Source of the DNA: Cellulomonas telluris
GTDB lineage: Bacteria > Actinomycetota > Actinomycetes > Actinomycetales > Cellulomonadaceae
Assembly (NCBI RefSeq): GCF_004886325.1
Contig: NZ_QXFN01000001.1
Span: 248,001-312,000, forward strand
Length of the DNA: 64,000 nt
Direction of reading: 5' to 3'
This document shows positions 40,997-49,436 of this stretch, in pieces. Each line of letters begins with the position of its first letter. The stretch's first letter is position 1. The translations under genes and the position numbers were made by a program. The notes beneath the pieces were generated by a model that was not told the origin of the DNA, did not search any database, and saw only the letters and a list, made by a program, of their open reading frames with translations.

Positions 40997-41414
40997 GCAG
41001 GCGCCAGCCCTCACCGGTGCCGTCGGCGGGGTCGCCGCGGTCGAGCCAGAGCCGCACGGGGTGGTCGACGTCGAGCGGGTCAGGGGGTGGGTCCGGCGTG
41101 CAGGTGACGGGCGTGGCCGCCACGTGCAGGCGGTCGCCGGGTGCGGCGTCGCCGGCGACGACCGCGACCACCTCGACCTCCCACACGGCGGCCTGCGTGC
41201 CGAGCATCGGCCGGGTGCCCGCGCGCTCGTGCACGGTCGCGTCGACGACGAGCGCGGCGGCCTGCGTCCGCGCCGCCTCGTCGGGGTAGGGCACCCAGTC
41301 CACGCACGTCTGCGCGCCGGCGGGTCCGGTGCAGGCCGCGACGACGAGCACGAGGGCCACGGGCGCGGCCCGGAGGGCACCACGCCGGCGGCCCGCGCGC
41401 ACGTGACCGCTCAT
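40965..41414 (-). CDS. putative lipoprotein of unknown function
   Basis: A 149-residue protein with a basic N-terminus, hydrophobic core and lipobox VAAC near residue 27, then a Cys-containing exported domain (QTCVDWVPYPDEAARTQAA, VEVVAVVAGDAAPGDRLHVA). The pattern of an anchored, OB-fold-like protein is common in actinobacteria; function unknown. Its 3' end overlaps the 3' end of the convergent AraC gene by 32 bp. Confidence 0.72.
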   Translation of the reverse strand: MSGHVRAGRRRGALRAAPVALVLVVAACTGPAGAQTCVDWVPYPDEAARTQAAALVVDATVHERAGTRPMLGTQAAVWEVEVVAVVAGDAAPGDRLHVAATPVTCTPDPPPDPLDVDHPVRLWLDRGDPADGTGEGWRLLTPYDGVRPA

Positions 41415-41481
41415 GCCCTGCCTGTGTCCCGCGGGCCCGCGCCCTTGCACGCCGACCCACCCCGACCCCGACCTCGACGGC

Positions 41482-41877
41482 TCACGCGCCCGCGGCCCGC
41501 TCCGCACGCTCCGCCGCCGGCGCGGTGCGTGCCCGCGACCGCCGACCACGTGCGAGCTCGGTCGCGAGGGCGTCCAGCGGCTGCGCGAACGGGTCCTGGA
41601 ACGCGCGCAGCCAGTCGGCGACGACCGCCAGCGCGGCCGGGTCGGGCGCGTACACCCGGCGGCTGCCCTCGGCGCGGACCTGCACGACGCCCGCCTCGCG
41701 CAGCACCCGCAGGTGCTGCGACGTGGCCGGCTGCGAGATCCCGAACTCTCCCCGCGCGAGCGCGACGAGGTCGCCGGCCGCGCACTCGCCGACCGCGAGC
41801 CGTTCGAGGAGGCGTCGCCGCACCGGCTCCGCGAGGGCGGCCAGGACGGCGTCGACGTGCGGGGCCGGCACGGTCAA
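41482..41877 (-). CDS. ArsR-family winged-helix regulator
   Basis: A 131-residue regulator: ALAEPVRRRLLERLAVGECAAGDLVAL then ISQPATSQHLRVLREAGVVQVRAEGSRRVYAPDP, the ArsR recognition helix and wing, with an Ala/Arg tail. No metal-binding cysteine pair is present, so it belongs to the metal-free type usually coupled to SRPBCC proteins. TTG 41877 overlaps the SRPBCC stop (TTGA); GTG 41871 is the alternative. The order, SRPBCC first and regulator second, is the reverse of the usual arrangement. Confidence 0.9.
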   Translation of the reverse strand: MTVPAPHVDAVLAALAEPVRRRLLERLAVGECAAGDLVALARGEFGISQPATSQHLRVLREAGVVQVRAEGSRRVYAPDPAALAVVADWLRAFQDPFAQPLDALATELARGRRSRARTAPAAERAERAAGA

Positions 41878-42527
41878 CCGGCCTGCCCGGCGCCGGTGTC
41901 GCCCGTGTAGAACGCGATCGTCCGCTCCCCCGCCTGCTGCGCCGCCGCGGGGTCGTCGCCGTCGCCCACGGCCGCTGCGACCCAGCCGGTCGCGGCCGAC
42001 GTGACGAACGCGCGACCCTCCGGCCCCACCGACCACGCCTCGCTCTCGGCCGGGTCGACGGAGGCCCCCGTCGCCAGGTGCAGCGCGAGGCCCCACAGCG
42101 CGAGGTCCCAGCCCACACCCACCGCGCCCGGGCCGAACTGCTCCCAGAAGGCCGGGTCGACGTGGGCCTCGTGCAGCAGCCGGAGCTCCGTCGCGTCCTC
42201 GCCCGCCGCGGCGAGGTGGACCTCGACCCAGCCGACCTCGCCCCCGTACTCCCAGGTCACCGCGAGCCGGTGCGGCCGGTCGCAGGCCTCGACGGTGCCC
42301 CCCGCGTTGCCCTGGAGCTGGTAGCGCCCGCCCACGCTCAGGTCGCCGCTGACGGGCATGAACCAGCGCGGCAGGCGCTCGGCGCTGGTGAGGGCGTCCC
42401 AGACGTCGTCGACGTCCGCGCGGTAGACGCGGCGCGCCTCCGCGACCTTCGTCGGGCGTCCGTCCCGCTCGCCGGTGCGCACGACGCGCGTCACCAGCCC
42501 GACCTGCTCCAGCGCGTCGATCGACAT
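41874..42527 (-). CDS. SRPBCC/AHSA1-like protein
   Basis: A 217-residue START-fold protein: RVYRADVDDVWDALTSAERLPRWFMPVSGDLSVGGRYQLQGNAGGTVEACDRPHRLAVTWEYGGEVGWVEVHL is the typical AHSA1-like entry. A second half of about 90 residues extends the standard domain. These proteins bind hydrophobic ligands in a cavity; the ligand is unknown. AGGAGGACG precedes the ATG. First gene of a two-gene operon with the ArsR regulator. Confidence 0.88.
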   Translation of the reverse strand: MSIDALEQVGLVTRVVRTGERDGRPTKVAEARRVYRADVDDVWDALTSAERLPRWFMPVSGDLSVGGRYQLQGNAGGTVEACDRPHRLAVTWEYGGEVGWVEVHLAAAGEDATELRLLHEAHVDPAFWEQFGPGAVGVGWDLALWGLALHLATGASVDPAESEAWSVGPEGRAFVTSAATGWVAAAVGDGDDPAAAQQAGERTIAFYTGDTGAGQAG

Positions 42528-42544
42528 CGCACGTCCTCCTCATT

Positions 42545-42562
42545 TATAAGCGACGACTTATA
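42545..42562. promoter_or_regulatory. operator/promoter of the SRPBCC-ArsR operon
   Basis: TATAAG-CGACGA-CTTATA, a perfect 6-bp inverted repeat, lies 17 bp before the SRPBCC start in an AT-rich island. TATAA-like -10 elements occur within it on the minus strand, so an ArsR dimer bound here would occlude the promoter. Confidence 0.65.
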
Positions 42563-42611
42563 CGGTAGCCACGCCCCCGCGACGGTGTCCAGACCTCGGC
42601 GCCGCGGCCCG

Positions 42612-42842
42612 TCAGTGCCCGGCCGCGGGCCGGTCGTCGGCGAACGCGCGGCCCTGCGCCGCCAGCTCCTCGGCCAGGAGGCGGACGGCCTTCGGGCCCA
42701 CGCCGTGGATCGCGAGGAGGTCGGACCGGCGCACGTGGGTCAGCTGCTCCCAGCGCGTGTACCCGGCGAGCGCGAGGGCCCGCCGCGCGGTGCGGCCGAT
42801 CGCCGGCGGGTACTCGGTGGGGACGGGCACGTCCTCGGGCAC
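42612..42842 (-). CDS. helix-hairpin-helix DNA-binding domain protein
   Basis: A 76-residue protein: PPAIGRTARRALALAGYTRWEQLTHVRRSDLLAIHGVGPKAVRLLAEELA, a Pol X-type helix-hairpin-helix with the HGVGPKA turn that contacts the DNA backbone. No catalytic domain. AGGAGGACC lies just before the GTG. It shares a symmetric promoter with the divergent cellulase gene; no functional link is apparent. Confidence 0.87.
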   Translation of the reverse strand: MPEDVPVPTEYPPAIGRTARRALALAGYTRWEQLTHVRRSDLLAIHGVGPKAVRLLAEELAAQGRAFADDRPAAGH

Positions 42843-42881
42843 GGGTCCTCCTGGGGACGACGGCACGGTGCGGTCGTCCGC

Positions 42882-42891
42882 ACGCTAGCGT
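42882..42891. promoter_or_regulatory. symmetric divergent -10 element (HhH gene / GH6 gene)
   Basis: The palindrome ACGCTAGCGT places a TAGCGT hexamer on both strands (plus 42886-42891, minus 42887-42882). Predicted starts would give leaders of about 33 nt for the HhH gene and 78 nt for the cellulase gene. Confidence 0.5.
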
Positions 42892-42900
42892 GGGCGCCTC

Positions 42901-42948
42901 GCACCGGTTCGTCCCGGTGCCCCGTCGGTCGCTGATGCCCGCACCGGG
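42901..42948 (+). promoter_or_regulatory. leader of the GH6 gene with mutually exclusive hairpins
   Basis: CCCGGTGC (42913-42920) can pair with GCACCGG upstream (42901-42907) or with GCACCGGG downstream (42941-42948). The two hairpins cannot form together. The arrangement could be an attenuator or simply a GC-rich coincidence. Confidence 0.3.
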
Positions 42949-42975
42949 ATCGGCACGTCCTGCAGGAGCGTCGCC

Positions 42976-44262
42976 ATGACCGCAGCACCCCGCCGCCGCG
43001 GCCTCGCCGCACTCGTCGCCTGCGCCCTCGCCGTCGCCGGCGTCGTCCTGGGCGCGGCACCCGCGTCCGCGGCGAACGACGTGCTCGACGCCCGCACCCG
43101 CCTGTACGTGGACCCGCAGAGCACGACGGCGCAGGCCGCGCGCACGCTGCGCGGCCAGGCGCGCCAGGACGCCCGCCTCCTGTCGCGCGTCCCCAGTGGC
43201 TCCTGGTTCACCGGTGGCACCCCGGACGAGGTCCGCCGGGACGTGTCGCGCCTCGTGCGCCGCACCGGCAGGCAGGTGCCCGTGCTCGTCGCCTACAACG
43301 TGCCGTTCCGCGACTGCGCGCTCTACTCCGCCGGCGGCGCCGCGAGCCTCGACGAGTACCGCGCCTGGATCGAGGGGTTCGCCGCGGGGATCGGCGACCG
43401 GCAGGCCGTCGTCGTGCTCGAGCCCGACGGCCTGGGCGTCATCCCCTGGTACACCACGCTCGACGGGGTCCAGGAGTCGTGCCGGCCCGCGGAGCTCGAC
43501 CCTCAGACGGCGGTCGACGAGCGCTTCGCGGCGCTCAACCACGCGGTCGACGTGCTCGCCGCGCTGCCCCGCACGGTCGTCTACCTGGACGGCACCGGGT
43601 CGTCGTGGCTGCCCGCGGGCGAGTCCGCGGACCGGCTGCTGAAGGCCGGCGTGCAGCGCGCCGACGGGTTCTTCCTCAACGTCTCCAACTACGAGCGGAC
43701 GGAGAACGTCGTCCACTACGGCACGTGGGTGTCCGGCTGCATCGCCTACGTCACGCAGGTCGCACCCGGTGACTTCGCGAGCTGCGGGCACCAGTACTGG
43801 AGCGGCGGCCCCGCGAACGACTGGAACGGCGTCCAGCTGAGCAACCAGGGCGTGTGGAGCGACGACGCCGCCGACCCGCTGCTCAACACGGCCGGGATCA
43901 CGTCGCGCTACGCGATGATCCTGGGCGACGTCGAGCCGAGCACCCACTTCGTGGTCGACACCAGCCGCAACGGGCAGGGCGCCTGGGCGGCGCCCGCCGG
44001 CGTCTACACGGACGCCGAGACCTGGTGCAACCCGTCGGGCCGCGGGCTCGGCGTGCGCCCGACGACCCGGACCGGGAACGACCTGGTGGACGCCTACCTG
44101 TGGATCAAGGTGCCCGGCGAGTCCGACGGGCAGTGCCTGCGCGGCACGGCCGGCCCCGAGGACCCCGAGCGCGGCATGGTCGCGCCGCAGGCGGGCGGCT
44201 GGTTCGTGGAGCAGGCGCGCGAGCTGATCGCCCTGGCCGACCCGCCGCTGGGCCGCCGCTGA
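42976..44262 (+). CDS. secreted glycoside hydrolase family 6 cellulase
   Basis: A 428-residue exported enzyme that cleaves beta-1,4-glucan with inversion. The signal peptide ends around APASAA (about residue 33). Asp151 in VVVLEPDGLG is the catalytic acid; FRDCALYSAGGA, FFLNVSNYERTENVVHYG, FVVDTSRNGQG and WCNPSGRGLG are GH6 signatures, with disulfide-type cysteines. It has no carbohydrate-binding module or linker, unlike many cellulomonad GH6 enzymes, and by loop length looks like an endoglucanase, though that needs structure comparison. GCAGGAGC precedes the ATG. Confidence 0.94.
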   Translation: MTAAPRRRGLAALVACALAVAGVVLGAAPASAANDVLDARTRLYVDPQSTTAQAARTLRGQARQDARLLSRVPSGSWFTGGTPDEVRRDVSRLVRRTGRQVPVLVAYNVPFRDCALYSAGGAASLDEYRAWIEGFAAGIGDRQAVVVLEPDGLGVIPWYTTLDGVQESCRPAELDPQTAVDERFAALNHAVDVLAALPRTVVYLDGTGSSWLPAGESADRLLKAGVQRADGFFLNVSNYERTENVVHYGTWVSGCIAYVTQVAPGDFASCGHQYWSGGPANDWNGVQLSNQGVWSDDAADPLLNTAGITSRYAMILGDVEPSTHFVVDTSRNGQGAWAAPAGVYTDAETWCNPSGRGLGVRPTTRTGNDLVDAYLWIKVPGESDGQCLRGTAGPEDPERGMVAPQAGGWFVEQARELIALADPPLGRR

Positions 44263-44400
44263 CCGGCCGCTGACGCACGTCCCGCCCGCCGCGCCCGGCG
44301 ATCAGGGGTCCCCCGTCTGCCGTTGGCGCAGGTCACGCGCGTGCACCAGGCTGGGCGCCGACGGGGCCGGTCCGCCGGCCGGGCGAGCACGGGAGCGGCG

Positions 44401-45534
44401 ATGGCGCGGTCGAAGGTCAAGAAGGTCGGCATCCTCACGGCGGGTGGCGACAGCCCCGGGCTGAACGCCGCCATCCGGGGGTTCGGCAAGACCGCGATCG
44501 GCCACTACGGCATGGAGCTGTTCGGGTTCCGCGACGGCGTGACCGGCCTGGTGGAGAACCGCTACGTCGAGCTCGACGCGAAGGCGCTCTCCGGCATCCT
44601 CACGGTCGGCGGCACGATCCTCGGCACCAGCCGCGACAAGGTGCACCGCTTCCCGGTCGACGGCGGCACGCAGGACATGGTGCCGACCGTCGTCGAGAAC
44701 TACCGCGCGCTCGGCCTGGACGCGCTCATCATGCTCGGCGGCGGCGGCACGGCGAAGAACGCGATGCGGCTGGTCGAGGCGGGCCTCAACGTCGTCCACC
44801 TGCCCAAGACGATCGACAACGACATCGCCGAGACGGACACGACGTTCGGCTTCGCGACCGCCACCGAGATCGCGACCGACGCGGTCGACCGCGTGCACTC
44901 CACGGCGCACAGCCACCACCGGATCATCCTCACGGAGATCATGGGCCACCGGGCCGGCTGGCTGACGCTCGCCGCCGGCATCGCGGGCGGCGCCGACATC
45001 ATCCTCATCCCCGAGATCCCGTACACCGTCGAGTCCGTCGCGGAGACCATCAGGGCCCGCACGGCGCGCGGGTCGTCGTTCTCGGTCGTCGCCGTCGCGG
45101 AGGGCGCGCGGGACGTCGACGACACCGCCGACTACGAGGCCGCCCAGCTGCTGGTGCGGACCGCGAAGACCCCCGAGGCGCAGCGCGCCGCCCGCACCCA
45201 CCTCGCCAACGTCGAGGACCAGCAGCGCGAGCACTCCTTCCGCCTGGCCCGGGCGCTCGAGGCCGCGACGGGGCTGGAGTCCCGCGTGACGATCCTCGGC
45301 TACGTGCAGCGCGGCGGGACGCCGTGCGCGGCCGACCGCCTGCTCGCCACCCGTCTGGGCGCCGCCGCGGCCGACCTCGTCTCGCGCGGGCAGTTCGGGG
45401 TCATGGTGGCCGCACGCGGCGAGGGCACGAAGGCCGTCCCCCTCGCGGACGTCGCGGGCAAGGTCAAGCTCGTGCCGAAGGACCACGCGTGGATCACCGC
45501 GGCGCGGCAGGTCGGCACGGGCCTCGGGGACTGA
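44401..45534 (+). CDS. 6-phosphofructokinase with atypical phosphoryl-donor motif
   Basis: A 377-residue PfkA-family enzyme phosphorylating fructose 6-phosphate. GGDSPGLN is the nucleotide/PPi loop, PKTIDND the catalytic loop, and MGHRAGW, EGAR and RGGTP bind the sugar phosphate. The donor motif GGDGT of usual enzymes reads GGGGT (residues 113-117), and the catalytic loop has Lys136 where ATP-type enzymes have Gly. Gly at the second position with Lys at the loop mixes ATP-type and PPi-type signs, so donor specificity is uncertain. The family member type is often called group III/clade X. Confidence 0.93.
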   Translation: MARSKVKKVGILTAGGDSPGLNAAIRGFGKTAIGHYGMELFGFRDGVTGLVENRYVELDAKALSGILTVGGTILGTSRDKVHRFPVDGGTQDMVPTVVENYRALGLDALIMLGGGGTAKNAMRLVEAGLNVVHLPKTIDNDIAETDTTFGFATATEIATDAVDRVHSTAHSHHRIILTEIMGHRAGWLTLAAGIAGGADIILIPEIPYTVESVAETIRARTARGSSFSVVAVAEGARDVDDTADYEAAQLLVRTAKTPEAQRAARTHLANVEDQQREHSFRLARALEAATGLESRVTILGYVQRGGTPCAADRLLATRLGAAAADLVSRGQFGVMVAARGEGTKAVPLADVAGKVKLVPKDHAWITAARQVGTGLGD

Positions 45535-45595
45535 CGGCGCCGCTCGCGCGGGCCGCGCGGTCACGTCCCGGTGCACGTGCTCCTCGTCCCGCCGG

Positions 45596-46099
45596 TCAGA
45601 GCCCCCGCGTGCCGTCGGTGCTCTCGCGCAGCAGGTCGAGGTGCCCGCAGTGGCGGGCCGTCTCCTCGATCATGTGCGCGAGCGCGTAGCGCAGCGTGAA
45701 GTCGCAGCCGTCGGCACGGGCCCGGGCGTCCAGGTCGGCGGCCGCGACGACCGCGGAGGACCGGGCGCACTCGGCGCGGTACGCCTCGACGAGGCCCGCG
45801 AGCGTGTCGCCGGGCGCGAGCGTGAAGGCGCCGGGGTCGTCGTCCCCCCAGGGCGCCGGCAGGTCGAGCCCGGCGAAGTCGATGCTGAACCAGAACCGCT
45901 CGACACCCGTCAGGTGCTTGACCACAGCCGCCGGTGTGAGTGCGGACGCGCCCACCGGCCGCGCGGCCGCCTGCTCGTCGGTGAGCCCGGCGACCTTCAG
46001 GACCACGGTGGCCCGCAGGTAGTCGAGGAGACCGGTCAGGGTGTCGCGCTCGGTCGCGTCCTGAGCGGGGCGCACGCGGGTCACGGTGTCGGGCGTCAT
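45596..46099 (-). CDS. DinB-family protein
   Basis: A 167-residue DUF664/DinB protein. PAAVVKHLTGVERFWFSI holds the first metal-ligand His and TLRYALAHMIEETARHCGHLDLLRE the third, the usual three-His site of putative metal-dependent thiol transferases. TACCGT on the minus strand (46111-46106) ends 6 nt before the ATG, so the mRNA may be leaderless. Function unknown; mycothiol-linked detoxification is the common guess. Confidence 0.9.
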   Translation of the reverse strand: MTPDTVTRVRPAQDATERDTLTGLLDYLRATVVLKVAGLTDEQAAARPVGASALTPAAVVKHLTGVERFWFSIDFAGLDLPAPWGDDDPGAFTLAPGDTLAGLVEAYRAECARSSAVVAAADLDARARADGCDFTLRYALAHMIEETARHCGHLDLLRESTDGTRGL

Positions 46100-46202
46100 C
46101 GGGGGACGGTAGCGGCGGGCGCCGACACCGAGTGGGCCGGCGACGCCGGAGGCCGGCGCCCAGCGGTCGCGGCCGGACGGTGCGCCGGGGCAGGGTAAGG
46201 AC

Positions 46203-47471
46203 GTGACCAGCACCGACGTCCCCTCCGCGCGCGCCTGGGTCGAGCACGCGATCTGGTGGCACGTGTACCCGCTCGGGGCCGTGGGCGCGCCGATCCGCGA
46301 GCCGGACAGCGACCCCGAGCCGCACCGCCTGCGCCGGCTGCTCCCCTGGCTGGACCACGTCGTCGCGCTGGGCGCGAACGGCCTGCTCCTCGGCCCGGTC
46401 TTCGCGTCGTCGACGCACGGGTACGACACCACCGACCACTACCGCGTCGACCCGCGCCTGGGCACGGAGGAGGACCTCGACGCGCTGCTCGCCGCCGCCC
46501 GCGAGCGCGGGGTCCGCGTGCTCATGGACGGCGTCTTCCACCACGTCGGCGCCGAGCACCCGCTGGTCGCGCAGGTGCTCGCCGAGGGGCGCGACGGACC
46601 CCGCGCGTCCTGGCTGGCCGTGGACTGGGACGCGCCCGGCGGCCCGCGGACCGCGGACTTCGAGGGCCACCGCGCGCTCGTGAAGCTGAACCACGACGAG
46701 CCCGCGGTCGCGGACCTCGTGGCCGACGTCATGACGCACTGGCTCGACCGCGGCATCGACGGGTGGCGGCTCGACGCGGCGTACGCGGTGCCGCCGGCGT
46801 TCTGGGCGCGCGTGCTGCCGCGGGTGCGCGAGAAGCACCCCGGCGCGTGGGTGGTCGGCGAGGTGATCCACGGCGACTACGCCGCAACCGTGCGCGACTC
46901 CGGCATGGACTCGGTCACGCAGTACCCGCTGTGGAAGGCCACCTGGAGCAGCCTGCGCGACCGCAACTTCTTCGAGCTCGACTGGGCCCTGCAGCGGCAC
47001 GCCGAGCTGCTGGACGCCTTCCTGCCGCAGACCTTCGTCGGCAACCACGACGTCACGCGCATCGCGACGCAGGTCGGGGCGGACGCCGCCGTGCTCGCGC
47101 TGGTCGTCCTCATGACCGTGGGCGGGGTGCCGTCCGTCTACTACGGCGACGAGCTGGGGTGGACGGGGCTGAAGGAGGAGCGGGAGGGCGGGGACGACGC
47201 GGTCCGGCCGGCCCTGCCGGACGCGCCGCCGGACCCGTCCGCACCCGGCCAGGACCTGCTGCACGCGCACCGGGCGCTGATCGCGCTGCGCCGGCAGCAC
47301 CCGTGGCTCGTCCGCGCCCGCACCCGGGCCGACGAGCTCACGAACGAGCGGTACCGGTACACGGCGACCTCGTCCGACGGGGCGCACCGGCTGCAGGTCG
47401 AGCTGGACGTGACGGGCCGCCCGCGGGCGGTGGTGCGGGACGGCGGGACGGTGGTCTGGGCCTTCGGGTGA
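46203..47471 (+). CDS. GH13-family alpha-amylase-type enzyme, cytoplasmic
   Basis: A 422-residue alpha-glucan-active enzyme. The catalytic triad is Asp191 in GWRLDAAYA, Glu220 in VVGEVIHG and Asp283 in FVGNHDVTR; region I is DGVFHHVG. No signal peptide, so it acts inside the cell on maltodextrins, trehalose or similar oligosaccharides. Shorter than most GH13 enzymes, with a reduced C-terminal domain. AAGGA precedes the GTG closely. It is near the GH6 and phosphofructokinase genes but not in an operon with them. Confidence 0.92.
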   Translation: MTSTDVPSARAWVEHAIWWHVYPLGAVGAPIREPDSDPEPHRLRRLLPWLDHVVALGANGLLLGPVFASSTHGYDTTDHYRVDPRLGTEEDLDALLAAARERGVRVLMDGVFHHVGAEHPLVAQVLAEGRDGPRASWLAVDWDAPGGPRTADFEGHRALVKLNHDEPAVADLVADVMTHWLDRGIDGWRLDAAYAVPPAFWARVLPRVREKHPGAWVVGEVIHGDYAATVRDSGMDSVTQYPLWKATWSSLRDRNFFELDWALQRHAELLDAFLPQTFVGNHDVTRIATQVGADAAVLALVVLMTVGGVPSVYYGDELGWTGLKEEREGGDDAVRPALPDAPPDPSAPGQDLLHAHRALIALRRQHPWLVRARTRADELTNERYRYTATSSDGAHRLQVELDVTGRPRAVVRDGGTVVWAFG

Positions 47472-47513
47472 CGCCTCCCGCGCCGGCCCCGGGCCCTGCG
47501 TGACACCCGGCCT

Positions 47514-48095
47514 TCAGCGCAGGGTCGGCCGGTACACGAGCTCCTGCGTGCGGCCGTCGAGCACGCGGCTCCCGAGCAGCTCCAGGTCGAAGTCGTCCGC
47601 GCCGGCGAACACCGGCGCCGTCCCCGTCCGGCCCGTCAGGACCGGGAAGATCGTGACCTGCACCCGGTCCACCAGGCCCGCGGCCATCAGGGCGCGGTTG
47701 AGCGACAGGGAGCCGTGCGAGCGCAGCGGCACGTCCGACTCCTCCTTGAGCCGCGCGACGACCTCGGCCGCGTCCCCGCGCGCGACGGTGGCGTCGGGCC
47801 AGTCGAGCGGCCCGGACAGCGTCGACGACACGACGGTCGTCGGCAGGTGGCGCATGCGGGTCACCCACGGGTCGCGCACGTCGGAGTCCTCGGTGCTGCC
47901 GGCGAGCATCGCGACGAACTCGCGGAACGTCGTCGCGCCGAGGACCAGGCGCTGCTCGCCGTCGTACTGCGCGAGGCGGTGCTCGAGCAGCTCGGGCCCC
48001 TGCTTGCCCCAGTAGCCGCCCCAGTCACCGGGCGGCGCGTAGGAGCCGAAGCCGTCGAGGCTGGTGAAGACGTCGAAGGTGTAGGTCGCGGTCAT
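47514..48095 (-). CDS. dihydrofolate reductase-family (RibD C-terminal) protein
   Basis: A 193-residue protein with the DHFR-like fold: TYTFDVFTSLDGFGSYAPPGDWG at the N-terminus, LVLGATTFREFVAML for the cofactor and SDVPLRSHGSLSLNRALMAAGLVDRVQVTIFPVLTGR for the last strands. NADPH-dependent reductase by family; substrate unknown, and it is not necessarily a folate enzyme. GGGAGGACGACC precedes the ATG. Confidence 0.9.
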   Translation of the reverse strand: MTATYTFDVFTSLDGFGSYAPPGDWGGYWGKQGPELLEHRLAQYDGEQRLVLGATTFREFVAMLAGSTEDSDVRDPWVTRMRHLPTTVVSSTLSGPLDWPDATVARGDAAEVVARLKEESDVPLRSHGSLSLNRALMAAGLVDRVQVTIFPVLTGRTGTAPVFAGADDFDLELLGSRVLDGRTQELVYRPTLR

Positions 48096-48179
48096 GGTCG
48101 TCCTCCCGGGCGGCGCGGTCGTGGGTGCAGACCGGCCGCGCAGGCGGGACTCATCGCCTCGGGCGTCGGTGGTCGCCCC

Positions 48180-48185
48180 TACGGT
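48180..48185 (+). promoter_or_regulatory. -10 element of the leaderless ATPase gene
   Basis: TACGGT ends 6 nt before GTG 48192, one of several identical arrangements in the window. Confidence 0.5.
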
Positions 48186-48191
48186 GGCCGC

Positions 48192-49412
48192 GTGATCCGG
48201 ACCGTCGCCGTCGAGGGCTACCGCTCGCTGCGCAGCCTCGTGCTCGAGCCGGGCGCGCTGACCGTCGTCACCGGCGGCAACGGGTCCGGGAAGTCGTCGC
48301 TGTACCGCTCGCTCCGGCTGCTGCAGGCGTGCGCGACGGGTGCGTTCGCGTCCACCCTCGCGCAGGAGGGCGGGCTCTCCTCGACGCTGTGGGCGGGCCC
48401 GGAGCGGATCGGCCGGGCCGTGCGCGAGGGGCGGGCGCCCGTCGAGGGCACCTGGCGCACCGGGCCGGTGCGGCTGCGGCTCGGCGTGCAGCACGGGCCC
48501 GGGCACGTGCGGGGGCGGCTCCCCGACGACGACGTCGCGTTCGGGTACGCCGTGGACGTCGGCCTCCCGCAGCTGGACCAGCACTCCCCGTTCGTGCGCG
48601 ACCCGGAGGTGAAGGTCGAGACGGTGTGGGTGGGCGACGCGCCCCGCCCGCGCGACGTGGTCGCCGAGCGGCGCGGGCCGTCGGTCCGGGCACGCGACGC
48701 CCACGACGACTGGGTGCAGGTGCCGCTGCAGCCCGGGCCGACCGACAGCCTGCTCACCGAGCTGGTCGACCCGCTCGGCGCTCCGCAGGTGCTGCTGGTG
48801 CGCGAGCGGCTGCGCGCGTGGCGGTTCTACGACCACGTCCGCACGGACGCGGGCGCACCCGCCCGGCGGGGCTCGGTGCTGACGCGCACGCCGGTGCTCG
48901 CCGCCGACGGGCACGACCTCGCCGGCGCCCTCGCGACCATCCGGTACCTCGGCGGCGGCGCCGAGCTCGACGACGTCGTGGACCGCGCGTTCCCCGGGGC
49001 CGTCGTCGGCATCGGGGGCACCGACGCCCAGGCGACCGTGACGATGACCCAGCCGGGCCTGCTCCGCCCGCTCACGGCCGCCGAGCTCTCCGACGGGACG
49101 CTGCGGTTCCTGCTGTGGGCGGCCGCGCTGCTGACGCCGCGCCCGCCCGCGCTCATGGTCGTCAACGAGCCGGAGACGAGCCTGCACCCCGACCTGCTGC
49201 CGGCGCTCGCGCACCTGCTCGCCGCGGCGGCGCGGCGGACACAGGTCGTCGTCGTCAGCCACGCACGGGCGCTGGTCGACGCGCTCGTCGCCGACCCGGA
49301 CGCCCCGGCGGACACGCGTCACGTCGTGCTCGAGAAGGACCTCGGCGAGACGGTGGTCGCCGGCCGCGAGGGCCTGCTCGACCAGCCCGCGTGGCACTGG
49401 CCGGGGCGGTGA
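48192..49412 (+). CDS. SMC/OLD-like AAA ATPase
   Basis: A 406-residue ATPase of the COG4637/COG3950 kind. Walker A is VVTGGNGSGKSS (about residues 26-37), the signature helix is ELSDGTLRFL and Walker B is PALMVVNEPETSLHPDLLPALAHLLAAAARRTQVVVVSH, with the switch His in VVSHAR. VIRTVAVEGYRSLRSLVLEPG is the typical first strand. It lacks the TOPRIM nuclease of OLD proteins, and no partner nuclease sits beside it, so a defence role is not supported. Leaderless start likely. Confidence 0.9.
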   Translation: MIRTVAVEGYRSLRSLVLEPGALTVVTGGNGSGKSSLYRSLRLLQACATGAFASTLAQEGGLSSTLWAGPERIGRAVREGRAPVEGTWRTGPVRLRLGVQHGPGHVRGRLPDDDVAFGYAVDVGLPQLDQHSPFVRDPEVKVETVWVGDAPRPRDVVAERRGPSVRARDAHDDWVQVPLQPGPTDSLLTELVDPLGAPQVLLVRERLRAWRFYDHVRTDAGAPARRGSVLTRTPVLAADGHDLAGALATIRYLGGGAELDDVVDRAFPGAVVGIGGTDAQATVTMTQPGLLRPLTAAELSDGTLRFLLWAAALLTPRPPALMVVNEPETSLHPDLLPALAHLLAAAARRTQVVVVSHARALVDALVADPDAPADTRHVVLEKDLGETVVAGREGLLDQPAWHWPGR

Positions 49413-49436
49413 GGACCGGCGCGTCGACCCGCGCCG

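Noticed and set aside
44334-44343. CACGCGCGTG palindrome before the phosphofructokinase gene
   Set aside because: Ten-base GC palindromes are frequent by chance at this base composition, and no matching regulator or second copy was seen.
48192-49412. anti-phage defence role for the OLD-like ATPase
   Set aside because: No TOPRIM domain, no adjacent nuclease or toxin, and ordinary neighbours; the motifs support only an ATPase of unknown role.
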